From DIGJ01 sp041821315 (lineage in GTDB: Bacteria > Bacillota > Clostridia > Lachnospirales > Lachnospiraceae): a stretch of DNA of 64,000 nucleotides. The position numbers and the translations under genes are program-made. The notes under the pieces are model-generated. The model did no database searches, had not been told where the DNA came from, and saw nothing but the letters and a program-made list of their open reading frames with translations. Each line of letters starts with the position of its first letter. Position 1 is the first letter of the stretch. Location: positions 1 through 64,000 of the forward strand of contig JBGUEO010000009.1 of assembly GCA_041821315.1 (NCBI GenBank). The letters are read 5' to 3'. Positions 42,604-51,415 of this stretch are shown here, in pieces.

Positions 42604-43455
42604 TTATTCCACCATATTCATATTTTCTATTCTTACTTTTTCCATTCTAACAGTTTTTCCAGAAAATACAAGAAGGCAAATTGCGACAAAGAAAAGAAGT
42701 GCTAGCCCCCATCCGTTTTCAAAAAGTGCCTCTGGCATAATAAAACCAACCAGACATCCACTTGCGTTAACTGCCATATGAAGTACAATTGATTCTCGAA
42801 TCGATCCGTATTTTTCCGCTACCCATCCTAATACCAATCCAAGTGCAAACGCATAAATTCCCTGTACGAGATTCATGTGAAAAAATCCAAAGAAAAGTGC
42901 CTGAATTAGATTGGCCGCAAAAAAAGTAAGATGCTGCTTTAAATAGTGCATCGTCGTCGCACGAAAGACTAACTCTTCTCCAATTGGTGCAATCACTACA
43001 ACATAAACAAGAGAGAGCAATGAATTGCCCATTCCAAGTGTCTCAATCACTTGTTTATAACTCTCCAGGGCAGAGGGTGCAATTTTAAGTACTATACCTA
43101 AAATACTATTTATCAAAAATTGTAGTCCCAGTCCCATCACAAACAGTATCCCCACTCGCTTCCATGTAAGAATTCCTTCAAACAATGTTTTCCTCTCTAA
43201 TTTTCTGGTATTCTTATACAAAATTCCAAATACAATGATCCAAACGATTGTCCCTACCATAGAAATCAGTATCAACAAATCAGAATTTCCTGCCATTGAC
43301 TGTATAAAAGTCATTATTTCATCCCTTTTGATTGTTCCATTTATAATTTTATATCCTGCATATACAAATATTTCGACTGCCGCTACCAATTCGCGAAGAA
43401 TCATCGCCCCTATTACAATTAATACTCCCACAATGACCGTTCCAATTTTCTTCAT
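42604..43455 (-). CDS. CPBP family intramembrane glutamic protease
   Basis: A 283-aa, about eight-span membrane protein of the CAAX/Abi (CPBP) family. Motif 1, IGEELVFR, is near residues 166-173, motif 2, GFFHMN, near 203-208, and motif 3, with HMAVNASG, near 244-251. Members process peptides or membrane proteins and are often involved in bacteriocin immunity. It overlaps padR by 4 bases. The neighbouring PadR suggests induction by a small molecule or membrane stress; substrate unknown. Confidence 0.9.
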   Translation of the reverse strand: MKKIGTVIVGVLIVIGAMILRELVAAVEIFVYAGYKIINGTIKRDEIMTFIQSMAGNSDLLILISMVGTIVWIIVFGILYKNTRKLERKTLFEGILTWKRVGILFVMGLGLQFLINSILGIVLKIAPSALESYKQVIETLGMGNSLLSLVYVVVIAPIGEELVFRATTMHYLKQHLTFFAANLIQALFFGFFHMNLVQGIYAFALGLVLGWVAEKYGSIRESIVLHMAVNASGCLVGFIMPEALFENGWGLALLFFVAICLLVFSGKTVRMEKVRIENMNMVE

Positions 43456-43775
43456 ATAAAATCCTCCATTACTTTTTTCGCACTCTCCAAAAGTTCCATC
43501 AAACGCATCCGCTCACCTTTTAATACTTCACGCCCCATCTCTGTCAACTCATAGAGCCGCTTTCTTTCATCTTCTGTTTTTTTGCTTTTTGTCTCTTGTA
43601 TGAACCCTTTCTTCATCATATTACTCACCGCACCATACATTGTACCTGATCCAATCTTGACTCGATTATTTGAAAGAATCATTGTCTTTTGCATAATTCC
43701 ATAGCCATGACTAGGACCTTGATATAAGCATAGTAAAATATAGTAATAACTCTCAGTTAATGGTTCCTGTTTCAT
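43452..43775 (-). CDS. PadR family transcriptional regulator
   Basis: A 107-aa winged HTH regulator (YYYILLCLYQGPSHGYGIMQ, GSGTMYGAVSNMMKKGFIQE, RKRLYELTEMGREVL). It is the first gene of an operon with a CPBP protease and a DUF5721-like protein. Palindromic ATGTCG-type sites in the upstream region indicate autorepression, a common feature of the family. Confidence 0.92.
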   Translation of the reverse strand: MKQEPLTESYYYILLCLYQGPSHGYGIMQKTMILSNNRVKIGSGTMYGAVSNMMKKGFIQETKSKKTEDERKRLYELTEMGREVLKGERMRLMELLESAKKVMEDFI

Positions 43776-43812
43776 CTAATTATCCTTTCTTACGATTCCT
43801 CCTTAGGTTAAC

Positions 43813-43880
43813 ATGTCGGCATATGTTGTATCGAGTGACGACATATCGTATGTCGTTTATATCGTATCACGACACATATT
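43813..43880. promoter_or_regulatory. clustered palindromic operators upstream of padR
   Basis: ACGACATATCGTATGTCGT (43838-43856) is a perfect palindrome. Related half-sites are ATGTCGGCATATGTTG on the left (near 43814) and ATCACGACACAT on the right (near 43866). These match the ATGT-N8-ACAT style of PadR operators and lie where the padR promoter must be. Confidence 0.75.
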
Positions 43881-44001
43881 GAATGTCAATATAGAATCTA
43901 TTTTTTTCTTGTATTTTATTTTTCATTCAAGTAACATTAAGATAGATACACAAAATAAACTTACCTGTATCTTAATTTTAATATAGAAAGGTTAATAATC
44001 T

Positions 44002-45288
44002 ATGAACGAAATAAAAGAACTTCTTGCATTTATTAAAGAGGCAACATCCCCTTTTCACGTTGTCTTGCAAAGTGAAGCTATGTTAAAAGCAGCTGGTTTT
44101 GAAGCACTCATTTTTGATGAACCATGGGAATTACAACAAGGGAACTCCTATTTTACTAAGGTACATGATACGACTTTATTTGCCTTCACCATTGGGAAAC
44201 ACTTGTCCGATTCACATACATTCCGTATTGCCTCTGCTCATACCGACCATCCTTGCCTTCACATTAAACCGAACGCAGAATATACTCAAAATGATTACTT
44301 GCGTGTCAATGTTGAACTTTATGGTGGAATGACAAAAAACACCTGGCTTGATCGCCCACTTTCCATTGCAGGAAAGATAGCTTTAAAAAGCGAAGATGTT
44401 TTTCATCCTAATACTATTTTGCTTGATTGTAAGCGTCCACTGTTGACAATTCCAAATATTGCAATTCATATGAATCATGATTTAAACAAAGGTGTTGAAC
44501 TAAACAATCAGATTGAGATGATTCCACTCCTTGGAACAATGAATGAAACACTCAATAAGGATCACTATTTTCTTGATTTTCTTGCACAAGAGTTAAACGT
44601 TGCAAGCGAAGATATTCTGGATTTTGACTTGTATATATATAGCCAGGATGATGGTTGTGAACTGGGGCTATCCAATGATTTTGTGTCTGCCCCACGCCTT
44701 GATAATCTTACTTCTGTTTTCGCTTGTACCAAAGGAATTATAACCGGTAACAATGAAAATACGATCAATATAATTGCTTTATTTGACAATGAAGAAATCG
44801 GAAGTCACACCAAACAAGGTGCTGATTCTATTATTAGCAATTTATTACTCGAAAAAATTTACCTTGGATTATTTCAATCAAATGCAGGGCTGTATAATAC
44901 AATACTAAAAAGTCATATGATAAGTGTAGATGTTGCACATGGATATCATCCAAACTATCCGGGAAAGAACGACCCAACCAATGTTACCTTACTTAATAAA
45001 GGCATTTCTCTAAAAATAAATAGCAATCAAAAATACGCAACCGATTCTGAGGCGATTGCCATTTTGCAACAGCTTTGTACTACTTATGCGATTCCTTACC
45101 AAAAATATGTAAATCGATCGGATATCTCAGGTGGTCAAACACTAGGCCCTCTATCTTCTTCTTGGCTTCCAATGAAGACAGTTGATCTTGGTGTTCCACT
45201 GCTTGCAATGCACTCAGCCAGAGAATTAATGGGAGCAAAGGATCAAGCCTCCTTAAATAAACTAATCGTTTCATTTTTCTCTGCTTAA
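44002..45288 (+). CDS. apeB: M18 family aminopeptidase
   Basis: A 428-aa dinuclear zinc aminopeptidase. Metal-site segments are SAHTDHPCLHIKP (near residue 80), NEEIGSHTKQGADS (near 260) and SVDVAHGYHPNY; SPFHV near the N-terminus is also conserved. It releases N-terminal acidic or neutral residues from peptides in the cytoplasm. Length is normal for M18. It is a single gene, AGAAAGG before the ATG, divergent from padR. Confidence 0.93.
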   Translation: MNEIKELLAFIKEATSPFHVVLQSEAMLKAAGFEALIFDEPWELQQGNSYFTKVHDTTLFAFTIGKHLSDSHTFRIASAHTDHPCLHIKPNAEYTQNDYLRVNVELYGGMTKNTWLDRPLSIAGKIALKSEDVFHPNTILLDCKRPLLTIPNIAIHMNHDLNKGVELNNQIEMIPLLGTMNETLNKDHYFLDFLAQELNVASEDILDFDLYIYSQDDGCELGLSNDFVSAPRLDNLTSVFACTKGIITGNNENTINIIALFDNEEIGSHTKQGADSIISNLLLEKIYLGLFQSNAGLYNTILKSHMISVDVAHGYHPNYPGKNDPTNVTLLNKGISLKINSNQKYATDSEAIAILQQLCTTYAIPYQKYVNRSDISGGQTLGPLSSSWLPMKTVDLGVPLLAMHSARELMGAKDQASLNKLIVSFFSA

Positions 45289-45367
45289 TTTCCATAATTT
45301 ACAAGTATAGTTTCCCCTTTCCATGAAATACTAATCTTTGTAAAGTAATCATAGAAAGGAGAATTTT

Positions 45368-45559
45368 ATGAATTCATCGTTCACCAATTCTTATCAAAAA
45401 GTTGCCGAAAAATGTAGTGAATATAGCCCACTGGAGCAAAATGATCGATATTCAAATGCAATCGGAGAAGGAGATCACGTATCGTGTGTAAGTTGCGAAC
45501 ATTTTGAATCGAATCATTGTAACCTTGATCTATATGATCGAATTGTAAACGAAATCTAA
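45368..45559 (+). CDS. 63-aa Cys-containing small protein
   Basis: A 63-aa soluble protein. The C-terminal half contains C-x2-C and a further Cys eight residues on (VSCVSCEHFESNHCNLDLYD), a possible metal site. GAAAGGAG precedes the ATG at a good distance, so it is probably real. No family is recognised. It is flanked by its own hairpin terminator. Confidence 0.65.
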   Translation: MNSSFTNSYQKVAEKCSEYSPLEQNDRYSNAIGEGDHVSCVSCEHFESNHCNLDLYDRIVNEI

Positions 45560-45586
45560 TAATTACTCCAGTCAAATAATCTTAAT

Positions 45587-45627
45587 TCAAGTATCATAAC
45601 CCCATTTGTTAGGATTATGATACTTGA
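45587..45627. terminator. hairpin between convergent genes
   Basis: TCAAGTATCATAA and TTATGATACTTGA pair perfectly (13 bp, 15-base loop). The T-run is weak on both strands, so termination efficiency is uncertain. Confidence 0.6.
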
Positions 45628-45657
45628 TTATCTATACCGTTCCAATCGAGTGCTCCA

Positions 45658-46815
45658 TTAAAACGAGAGAATTAAATATCCATCTTCGAATTTTGCTCCA
45701 CTTATTTGCATATTCCCTAATTCCACAGGAAGTTGAAATCGTCTCTGTTCATTTTTAACACTTAAAATCAATTCCGTTCCATTTTGATTTAAATTTAACT
45801 CTTCTTTATTGGCAAAGGGCAATAAAATCTTCATCTTCGTACCCATATTATCTCGTTCCACTCGAAATATTTCTTCCTTAAACAAAACATCCACTGGATC
45901 AACATCTCCAAATATCGTTTTACTTACTTTTTCTAATACAGGAAGGGAACAAAGCTCGTTTTTTTGAAGTTCTAAATAAAAACGAGGTATTTCAAAAAAA
46001 CTTTCCTCTATTTCCAAAATCCCCTCCTCTTGCATAACCATCCACTTACTAAAGTAACCCTCCATTGCTTTTTTAGGGTAAATACGGTTAATAATAATCG
46101 CATCCACATTATAATTGTAAAGATGCAGACAAGTAAAGTTTCTTTTTGATTCTGAAATTACAATTTTTTCAGGTGTTGTCACAATACGTAAACTTACAAT
46201 ATCTTTGTTTGTCAACAATCGCTGCAACCGCCCCATTCGATCCATAATATATTCAATATCGTCAAAAACACTCTCCTCTGGCATTGGAATCTTTAGTAAT
46301 TTTTCAACGGCAGGTCCTGCTACTTTAATCCCCTTTCGTTTAATCGGTAATATTTTTTCCATAAAACCAGAAAGTTTCTCTGGATATTTGAGTAAAGATA
46401 AGGTTTCACCAGTCGGAGCGCAATCTACAATTAATACATCATATTCGCCACTTTCATATATCGATTGAATCTTAAACATAGAAAACAATTCTTCCATCCC
46501 GGGAAATACAAGCAGTTCTTCTACCTCAATTCCACCGTCTCCGTTTATGGTAAGCATTTCTTTCATATATTCTTTTAAATGTCCCCAACTTTTCTCACTT
46601 TCATACACGCTATTTATTTCCAAAGCATACAAATTCTTCGTAACTATAACTGGTTCTTCTCCCAACATTATTCCATAAGAATCCCCTAAGCTATGCGCCT
46701 GATCTGTACTCATAATCAGTACTTTTTTCCCATCTGCTGCAATGCGACAGGCCGTTGCTGCTGCTATACTCGTCTTCCCAACTCCACCTTTTCCCGTATA
46801 TAAAATAATTCTCAT
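45658..46815 (-). CDS. ArsA/Get3-like ATPase with HSP20-like tail (copy 1)
   Basis: A 385-aa ATPase. The deviant P-loop GKGGVGKTS is at 8-16, with the switch I type STDQAHSLGDS (about 36-46) and VDCAPTGETL (about 130-139). Residues about 326-385 resemble the ArsA HSP20-like domain (LPFANKEELNLNQNG). It is half the size of E. coli ArsA, so it must dimerise with itself or with the paralogue upstream. No arsB, arsR or arsenite Cys triad is apparent, so arsenite export is not supported; a targeting or metal-sensing role is possible. Confidence 0.82.
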   Translation of the reverse strand: MRIILYTGKGGVGKTSIAAATACRIAADGKKVLIMSTDQAHSLGDSYGIMLGEEPVIVTKNLYALEINSVYESEKSWGHLKEYMKEMLTINGDGGIEVEELLVFPGMEELFSMFKIQSIYESGEYDVLIVDCAPTGETLSLLKYPEKLSGFMEKILPIKRKGIKVAGPAVEKLLKIPMPEESVFDDIEYIMDRMGRLQRLLTNKDIVSLRIVTTPEKIVISESKRNFTCLHLYNYNVDAIIINRIYPKKAMEGYFSKWMVMQEEGILEIEESFFEIPRFYLELQKNELCSLPVLEKVSKTIFGDVDPVDVLFKEEIFRVERDNMGTKMKILLPFANKEELNLNQNGTELILSVKNEQRRFQLPVELGNMQISGAKFEDGYLILSF

Positions 46816-46854
46816 ATTTTGATCCTATCCGTCGACTTTTCGACTCTATTTTTA

Positions 46855-47085
46855 TTATTGGATTGTCACCTTTTTTATCTGTTTTTCTTGTTGTTCTCTA
46901 TCTTTTGTAGACGCTTGTGCCTTCTCTTGCTTGACAAGCTCTAACACACACTCAAAAAGTATCGCTTTGATTTCTTTTTTAATAACAGTAATATGTCCCT
47001 GTGCTTCTTTGGGAAGTAGTGCCTTCACTGCTAAATTTTGATAGTGTTTTGCTTCTTTGATTCTACTTTTCATCTCTTCATTCAT
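46855..47085 (-). CDS. 76-aa helical protein between the two ArsA genes
   Basis: A 76-aa, highly charged and probably all-helical protein (SRIKEAKHYQNLAVKALLPK, IKAILFECVLELVKQEKA). It overlaps the end of the upstream ArsA-like gene by 8 bases and precedes the second, so it belongs to the operon. I recognise no family; a small partner or adaptor of the ATPases is a reasonable guess only. Confidence 0.65.
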   Translation of the reverse strand: MNEEMKSRIKEAKHYQNLAVKALLPKEAQGHITVIKKEIKAILFECVLELVKQEKAQASTKDREQQEKQIKKVTIQ

Positions 47086-48256
47086 GGTTCAATTCTCCTT
47101 TCACAAACTGTAAATGCAAACTCTCCTGGTCAAATTTTGCGGAATGAATCTCATAATTTCTTAGAGAATTCGGTAGTGGTATATTTCGTTTGAAATTGCC
47201 AAGCTTTATTATCACATCAGTTTCAGATTGATACAAATCCATATCTTCTTTTTTTACATAGGGAATGGACAACGTCAAGACATAGCCATCTTTATTTTTT
47301 TGAAAACATTCACGCTGTGTAATCACAACTGCATCAAATACTGTATTGGATATAAGGACATCATTCGAGATACGTTTTACTGCCTTCACTCCTTTTACTT
47401 CCTCGTCATACCAAGGAATCTTGTAAATGGGAATCGAAGAAAAACTATCCGTTAATTGGTTGATATATTTTTTTTGAATTACAACCCATTCTTCAAAAAA
47501 ATCATTTTTTATTTCTTTGGGAAGAATCCGATTAATATACAATCCATCCACATTAAAGTTGTATAAATTCATGTACATATAATTTCGTTTTGTCTCTTCC
47601 ACTACCATTTTTTCTGGTGTTGCAACAAGGCGAACACTTGTTGTCTCTCGGTTTTTAAATAGTTCTTGTAACTCAAAAAGTTTTAGATACATGGTTTCGA
47701 TATCCGTCATAGCCGCCTTATTAGGAAGTTCCACTTTAAAAAATTGTTTCGAAATTGGTGCCAGGATGCGAACCGCTACCTTTCCCACTGGAAATAATTT
47801 TTCCATGTACCAAGAAAGTAATTCTGGAAATTTTAGCAAAGATAAGGTTTCTCCTGTTGGCGCGCAATCAACCACTATCCTCTCATATTGCCCTTCTTTA
47901 TATAATTCCGATATTTTTAAAAGAGCAAACAACTCATCCATCCCTGGAAGCATACCAAAATCTTCTAATGTACTTCCTTCACTTACTGGAAGCATTTTGG
48001 TTAAGCACTTCATCATATCCCCAAAATCATGTTCCATAACAAAGTTTGGATCAATTTCATAAAGTTCCAAATTATCCAAAATTTTTTTAGGTTCGTTTCC
48101 CAGCGAAATTTCAAATAAATCTCCTAGATTATGTGCCATATCTGTACTTACTAATAATGTATTATGTCCTTGCTCTGCGCTCTTAATTGCATGTGCTGCT
48201 GCTATACTGGTTTTCCCAACCCCACCTTTTCCTGTAAAAATATAAATTCGATTCAT
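47078..48256 (-). CDS. ArsA/Get3-like ATPase with HSP20-like tail (copy 2)
   Basis: A 392-aa paralogue of the downstream ATPase. The P-loop GKGGVGKTS, STDMAHNLGDLFE and VDCAPTGETLSLLKFPE are intact. An HSP20-like C-terminal domain occupies about 330-388 (LTLSIPYVKKEDMDLYQS). The ATG at 48256 follows GGGAG and gives the P-loop at the usual position; the frame open to 48373 covers the promoter. The two copies may form a heterodimer equivalent to the duplicated ArsA. A promoter-proximal motif shared with marR suggests MarR control. Confidence 0.82.
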   Translation of the reverse strand: MNRIYIFTGKGGVGKTSIAAAHAIKSAEQGHNTLLVSTDMAHNLGDLFEISLGNEPKKILDNLELYEIDPNFVMEHDFGDMMKCLTKMLPVSEGSTLEDFGMLPGMDELFALLKISELYKEGQYERIVVDCAPTGETLSLLKFPELLSWYMEKLFPVGKVAVRILAPISKQFFKVELPNKAAMTDIETMYLKLFELQELFKNRETTSVRLVATPEKMVVEETKRNYMYMNLYNFNVDGLYINRILPKEIKNDFFEEWVVIQKKYINQLTDSFSSIPIYKIPWYDEEVKGVKAVKRISNDVLISNTVFDAVVITQRECFQKNKDGYVLTLSIPYVKKEDMDLYQSETDVIIKLGNFKRNIPLPNSLRNYEIHSAKFDQESLHLQFVKGELNHE

Positions 48257-48311
48257 AGCAATCTCCCTTCTTGTATGTTTCATCTGTATACTTCTCTTTT
48301 CGAATAGTTCG

Positions 48312-48324
48312 ATACTCGAAGTAT
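48312..48324. promoter_or_regulatory. shared operator motif upstream of the ArsA operon
   Basis: ATACTCGAAGTAT, an almost perfect palindrome, is flanked by CGAATA and TATTCG. The identical 13-mer is found upstream of marR at 48891. Confidence 0.75.
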
Positions 48325-48365
48325 TCGTTTTAGAAAATGCCGCTATCCGAAGATAACAGCTTGTT

Positions 48366-48860
48366 TTACTCAATAGAAATCTTTCTTATTTTCTTTTTCT
48401 CTTCTACCCTTGTATGGTCTTCTTTCATGACAAGCACGAGTTGATCCATCATACGAAATAGAAGTTTTATTTCTTCTTCACTAAATGTTGAAACTATCTT
48501 TTTCCCGTAATACACAAATTCTGACAATACGGCATGTATTTGGTTACTTCCAGACTCTCCCATATGAATGGTAACAATCCTTTTGTCTTCAAAACTACGT
48601 TCTCTTTTTACCAGACACTTCTTCTCCATACGCGTCACAATTCCTGTTGCCGTATTAAGTGGTACATGTATATATTCCGCAATCTGTGTCATGTTCGCTT
48701 CGTCTTTACGAAAAAGCAACCATAAAATAAAAAGCTCATTTTTCGAGCAATCAAGTAACACATTCTCCCACAACTTAGGCGAGAGCAAATCTTTTATATG
48801 ATCGATATATTGAAACATATCTTGCTCGAATGTTTCGATTGTAATTATGACCACCTCCAA
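48366..48860 (-). CDS. MarR family transcriptional regulator
   Basis: A winged-helix MarR protein of up to 164 aa (LFILWLLFRKDEANMTQIAEYIHVPLNTATGIVTRMEKKCLVKRE, DKRIVTIHMGESG). The start is not clear. The only long start is TTG at 48860, but it overlaps the best Shine-Dalgarno (GGAGGTGG, 48851-48858). The codons at the right distance are in-frame ATA and ATT (48848-48843), and the first ATG is at 48818 with a weak site. It probably represses itself and the adjacent ArsA operon through the shared ATACTCGAAGTAT motif. The inducer is unknown. Confidence 0.85.
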   Translation of the reverse strand: MEVVIITIETFEQDMFQYIDHIKDLLSPKLWENVLLDCSKNELFILWLLFRKDEANMTQIAEYIHVPLNTATGIVTRMEKKCLVKRERSFEDKRIVTIHMGESGSNQIHAVLSEFVYYGKKIVSTFSEEEIKLLFRMMDQLVLVMKEDHTRVEEKKKIRKISIE

Positions 48861-48890
48861 TTACTTCATCATTCGAATTAATTTAATTCT

Positions 48891-48903
48891 ATACTCGAAG
48901 TAT
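48891..48903. promoter_or_regulatory. MarR operator upstream of marR
   Basis: ATACTCGAAGTAT, the same 13-mer as at 48312, about 35 bases before the marR coding region; a related ATTCGAAT lies at 48871-48878. Confidence 0.75.
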
Positions 48904-48921
48904 TTCCTTGTCAAGTTAATT

Positions 48922-50280
48922 TTAATTTTTTTCTTCCTCTTTCATTTCCCTGAGTCCAGATAATCCAAGTGGAATAGACAAAAGAAACGTTAGTACATCC
49001 GAAATTGGCTGTGTCAGGCAAATTCCATTTAATCCAAAGATGTGCGATGTGATTAGTAGTACTGGAATAAATACAATTCCTTGACGAGACATCGCCGTTA
49101 TGGATGCTCGAATTGTTTTTCGTGTCGTTTGGAGGAACATATTTACAATAATTACCCAGCCTTGCAGTGTAAAGACAATACTCTGATAGGTAAGTGCTCT
49201 TGCTCCAATTTCAATCACTTTTGCATCATCGGCACGAAATACACGAACAATCGGTTTTGCAAACAAAAATCCTAAAATAGATAAAGCAAATAAAACCGCA
49301 GTTGCCACCCAAACAGAAAACCAAAATGACTTTCTAACCCTTTCATATAGCCCTGCTCCATAATTAAAGCCGCACACTGGTTGGAATCCTTGACCAAATC
49401 CAATCAGTGCTGATGCTGCAATCATCATACTTCGATTAACAATAGAAAAGGCGGCAATGGCTGAATCACCATATAGACCCGCTGCCTGATTTAAGTAAAT
49501 CGCTGCAACACTGGCAAGTCCTTGCCTTAAAAGAGATGGGAGTCCTCCCGCTATAATTTCTTTATAGGACTTCCATGTCGGTGAAAATGCAGACCATCTG
49601 ATTTTTACTCCATCACTGCGATGACTCATTACAAGCAAAACAAAAAAACCTACACTTTGTGAAATTGCGGTTGCTAACGCAGCACCGCTGATTCCTAAAT
49701 GACATCCAAAAATAAGAATTGGATCGAGCAAGATATTAAGAACTGCGCCAGTCGAAATTCCAATCATTCCCAATCGCGCATTTCCTTGAAATCGCATTTG
49801 ATTGTTTAAAACGAGGGAACCCATCATAAACGGCGTTGCAACTAAAATATATAAAAAGTATTTTTTTGCCTCAGGTAATATTGTCGGCGTTGCTCCTAGC
49901 ATACGAAGTATTGCATCATTCCAAAAAAAACAAGGAATTATTATAAGACAGCCGAATAAAATGGCAGAGAAAAAACCAGTTGCTGCCATTCTTTTTGCAT
50001 CCAAAGTATCTTGACGTCCAAGGGCACGGGATATAAAATTACCAGAACCATGTCCAAAGAAAAAGGAAACCGCCTGAATCAAAGCCATATAAGAAAATAT
50101 AATACCAACTGCTGCCGTAGCTTGTGTGCTAATCTGGCCTACAAAAAAAGTATCTGCCATATTATAAAAAGCACTCACCAACATGCTGATTATCGAAGGT
50201 ACAGCCATTTTACATATCAGCCCTTCAACTGGATCTTTTGTCATTTGGTCAAATTTTTCTTGTTGTAATGTGTCACTCAT
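48922..50280 (-). CDS. MATE family efflux transporter
   Basis: A 452-aa, 12-span MATE transporter (start DPVEGLICKMAVPSIISMLVSAFYNMADTFFVGQI, GFGQGFQPVCGFNYGAG). Cation-coupled export of drugs or metabolites is expected; the substrate is not predictable. It lies directly downstream of marR in the convergent sense of control: both are on the minus strand and MATE is transcribed toward marR. Readthrough into marR is possible. Confidence 0.93.
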   Translation of the reverse strand: MSDTLQQEKFDQMTKDPVEGLICKMAVPSIISMLVSAFYNMADTFFVGQISTQATAAVGIIFSYMALIQAVSFFFGHGSGNFISRALGRQDTLDAKRMAATGFFSAILFGCLIIIPCFFWNDAILRMLGATPTILPEAKKYFLYILVATPFMMGSLVLNNQMRFQGNARLGMIGISTGAVLNILLDPILIFGCHLGISGAALATAISQSVGFFVLLVMSHRSDGVKIRWSAFSPTWKSYKEIIAGGLPSLLRQGLASVAAIYLNQAAGLYGDSAIAAFSIVNRSMMIAASALIGFGQGFQPVCGFNYGAGLYERVRKSFWFSVWVATAVLFALSILGFLFAKPIVRVFRADDAKVIEIGARALTYQSIVFTLQGWVIIVNMFLQTTRKTIRASITAMSRQGIVFIPVLLITSHIFGLNGICLTQPISDVLTFLLSIPLGLSGLREMKEEEKN

Positions 50281-50393
50281 TTATGCTATCCTCCATTAAA
50301 ATACCGTCCTTCTCCAAGCAAGTCACTTAAGCCCAACATATACTTATATAACGATGTCGTTTTACGCCTATCGACTTTGCTAAATTATGCATA

Positions 50394-50443
50394 GAAAAAG
50401 CTGCAATTGAATTCATTTAGCGAAATGAATTCAATTGCAGCTT
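50394..50443 (-). terminator. 21-bp perfect hairpin terminator
   Basis: AAGCTGCAATTGAATTCATT(T) pairs perfectly with (A)AATGAATTCAATTGCAGCTT around a 4-base loop, with a T-run on the minus strand. It ends the ABC-2 exporter transcript before the MATE gene. Confidence 0.88.
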
Positions 50444-50495
50444 CGATTAAAAACTCTTCTATTAATTCTTATTTTGCCATAGAATTCTCTTTTTC

Positions 50496-50538
50496 CTAAC
50501 ACGATTCGTTCTGATTTATAATAAACGAACCGTGTTAG
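50496..50538. other. inverted repeat after the ABC permease gene
   Basis: CTAACACGATTCGTT and AACGAACCGTGTTAG pair with one mismatch; no T-run follows on either strand. It may stabilise the mRNA 3' end or act together with the stronger hairpin 60 bases on. Confidence 0.5.
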
Positions 50539-50554
50539 TTTGTCAAGAATACCA

Positions 50555-51415
50555 TTATGACGCATTTCTCCTTTTTCGGTGAATAAGAAAAGACAAGATT
50601 GAACATACAACTCCAGATATCAGAATAACAAGAAGGCTTTGTCTAAAGGATACCGTATGTGTTCCAAATTCATAAATAATACCTAGCTGTGTCTTTACCT
50701 CATAAACCGCAGATGTTGGAACCCCCTGAAATGCAGTATTCATTGCATCTTCCATCATCACCTGGCGAAATAATAAGGCCGCATGCGATACCGGACAAAT
50801 TTTAATAATCCACTGTACTCCTTCTGGATACATTCCAATCGGGAGATAGATTCCTGTAATAAACCCAATCAATGTTCCAATTACCGTGCTTGCTGTTGCA
50901 AACGCATTGGTCGTCTGAAAAAAAGAAACAAACAAAAACATAATTGTAGTATTCATAAATGTAGTCAACACAAGCAGTACGAGCACTTTTAAAAAGTTAA
51001 CAACTGTTACCATGTTACCTCCATTTGCTACAATATATCCTTCTGCTACAAGGAACGCAATACATGACATAACAAGACCAACTACAATCGCACTTATGAT
51101 ATATCCCCCGATTAACTGTCCCCTTTTAATTGGAGATACATAAAAATCTTTATATATATTGTTTTCTTTATCTCGCACCATATTGGATAATATCCCCATT
51201 GTTGTTGTGACACTTGTTATTGCTAAAACACCTGCCATAACCCAATTATCCATCAGTTCTCGTGCATTCGAAAACTCTTCCAAATCTTGCGTCCAAACAT
51301 CCCCTAAAAAAACAACATATAATCCTATTACTATAAATACTGAGAGCAACGAAAACAATACACTTGCCTTATCTCTAAGGTATAATTTTAAATTACGATT
51401 TGCAAAAGCAATCAT
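50555..51415 (-). CDS. ABC-2 type permease
   Basis: A 286-aa, six-span ABC-2 permease (LKLYLRDKASVLFSLLSVFIVI, NMVRDKENNIYKDFYVSP, GFITGIYLPIGMYP). The start overlaps the ATPase stop by 4 bases. It forms a two-gene exporter; drug, peptide or lipid substrates are all possible. Confidence 0.92.
   Translation of the reverse strand: MIAFANRNLKLYLRDKASVLFSLLSVFIVIGLYVVFLGDVWTQDLEEFSNARELMDNWVMAGVLAITSVTTTMGILSNMVRDKENNIYKDFYVSPIKRGQLIGGYIISAIVVGLVMSCIAFLVAEGYIVANGGNMVTVVNFLKVLVLLVLTTFMNTTIMFLFVSFFQTTNAFATASTVIGTLIGFITGIYLPIGMYPEGVQWIIKICPVSHAALLFRQVMMEDAMNTAFQGVPTSAVYEVKTQLGIIYEFGTHTVSFRQSLLVILISGVVCSILSFLIHRKRRNAS

Noticed and set aside
45658..48256. Arsenic resistance operon
   Set aside because: The ATPases are ArsA-like, but there is no arsB/acr3, arsR, arsC or arsD and no arsenite Cys cluster; the regulator is MarR-type.
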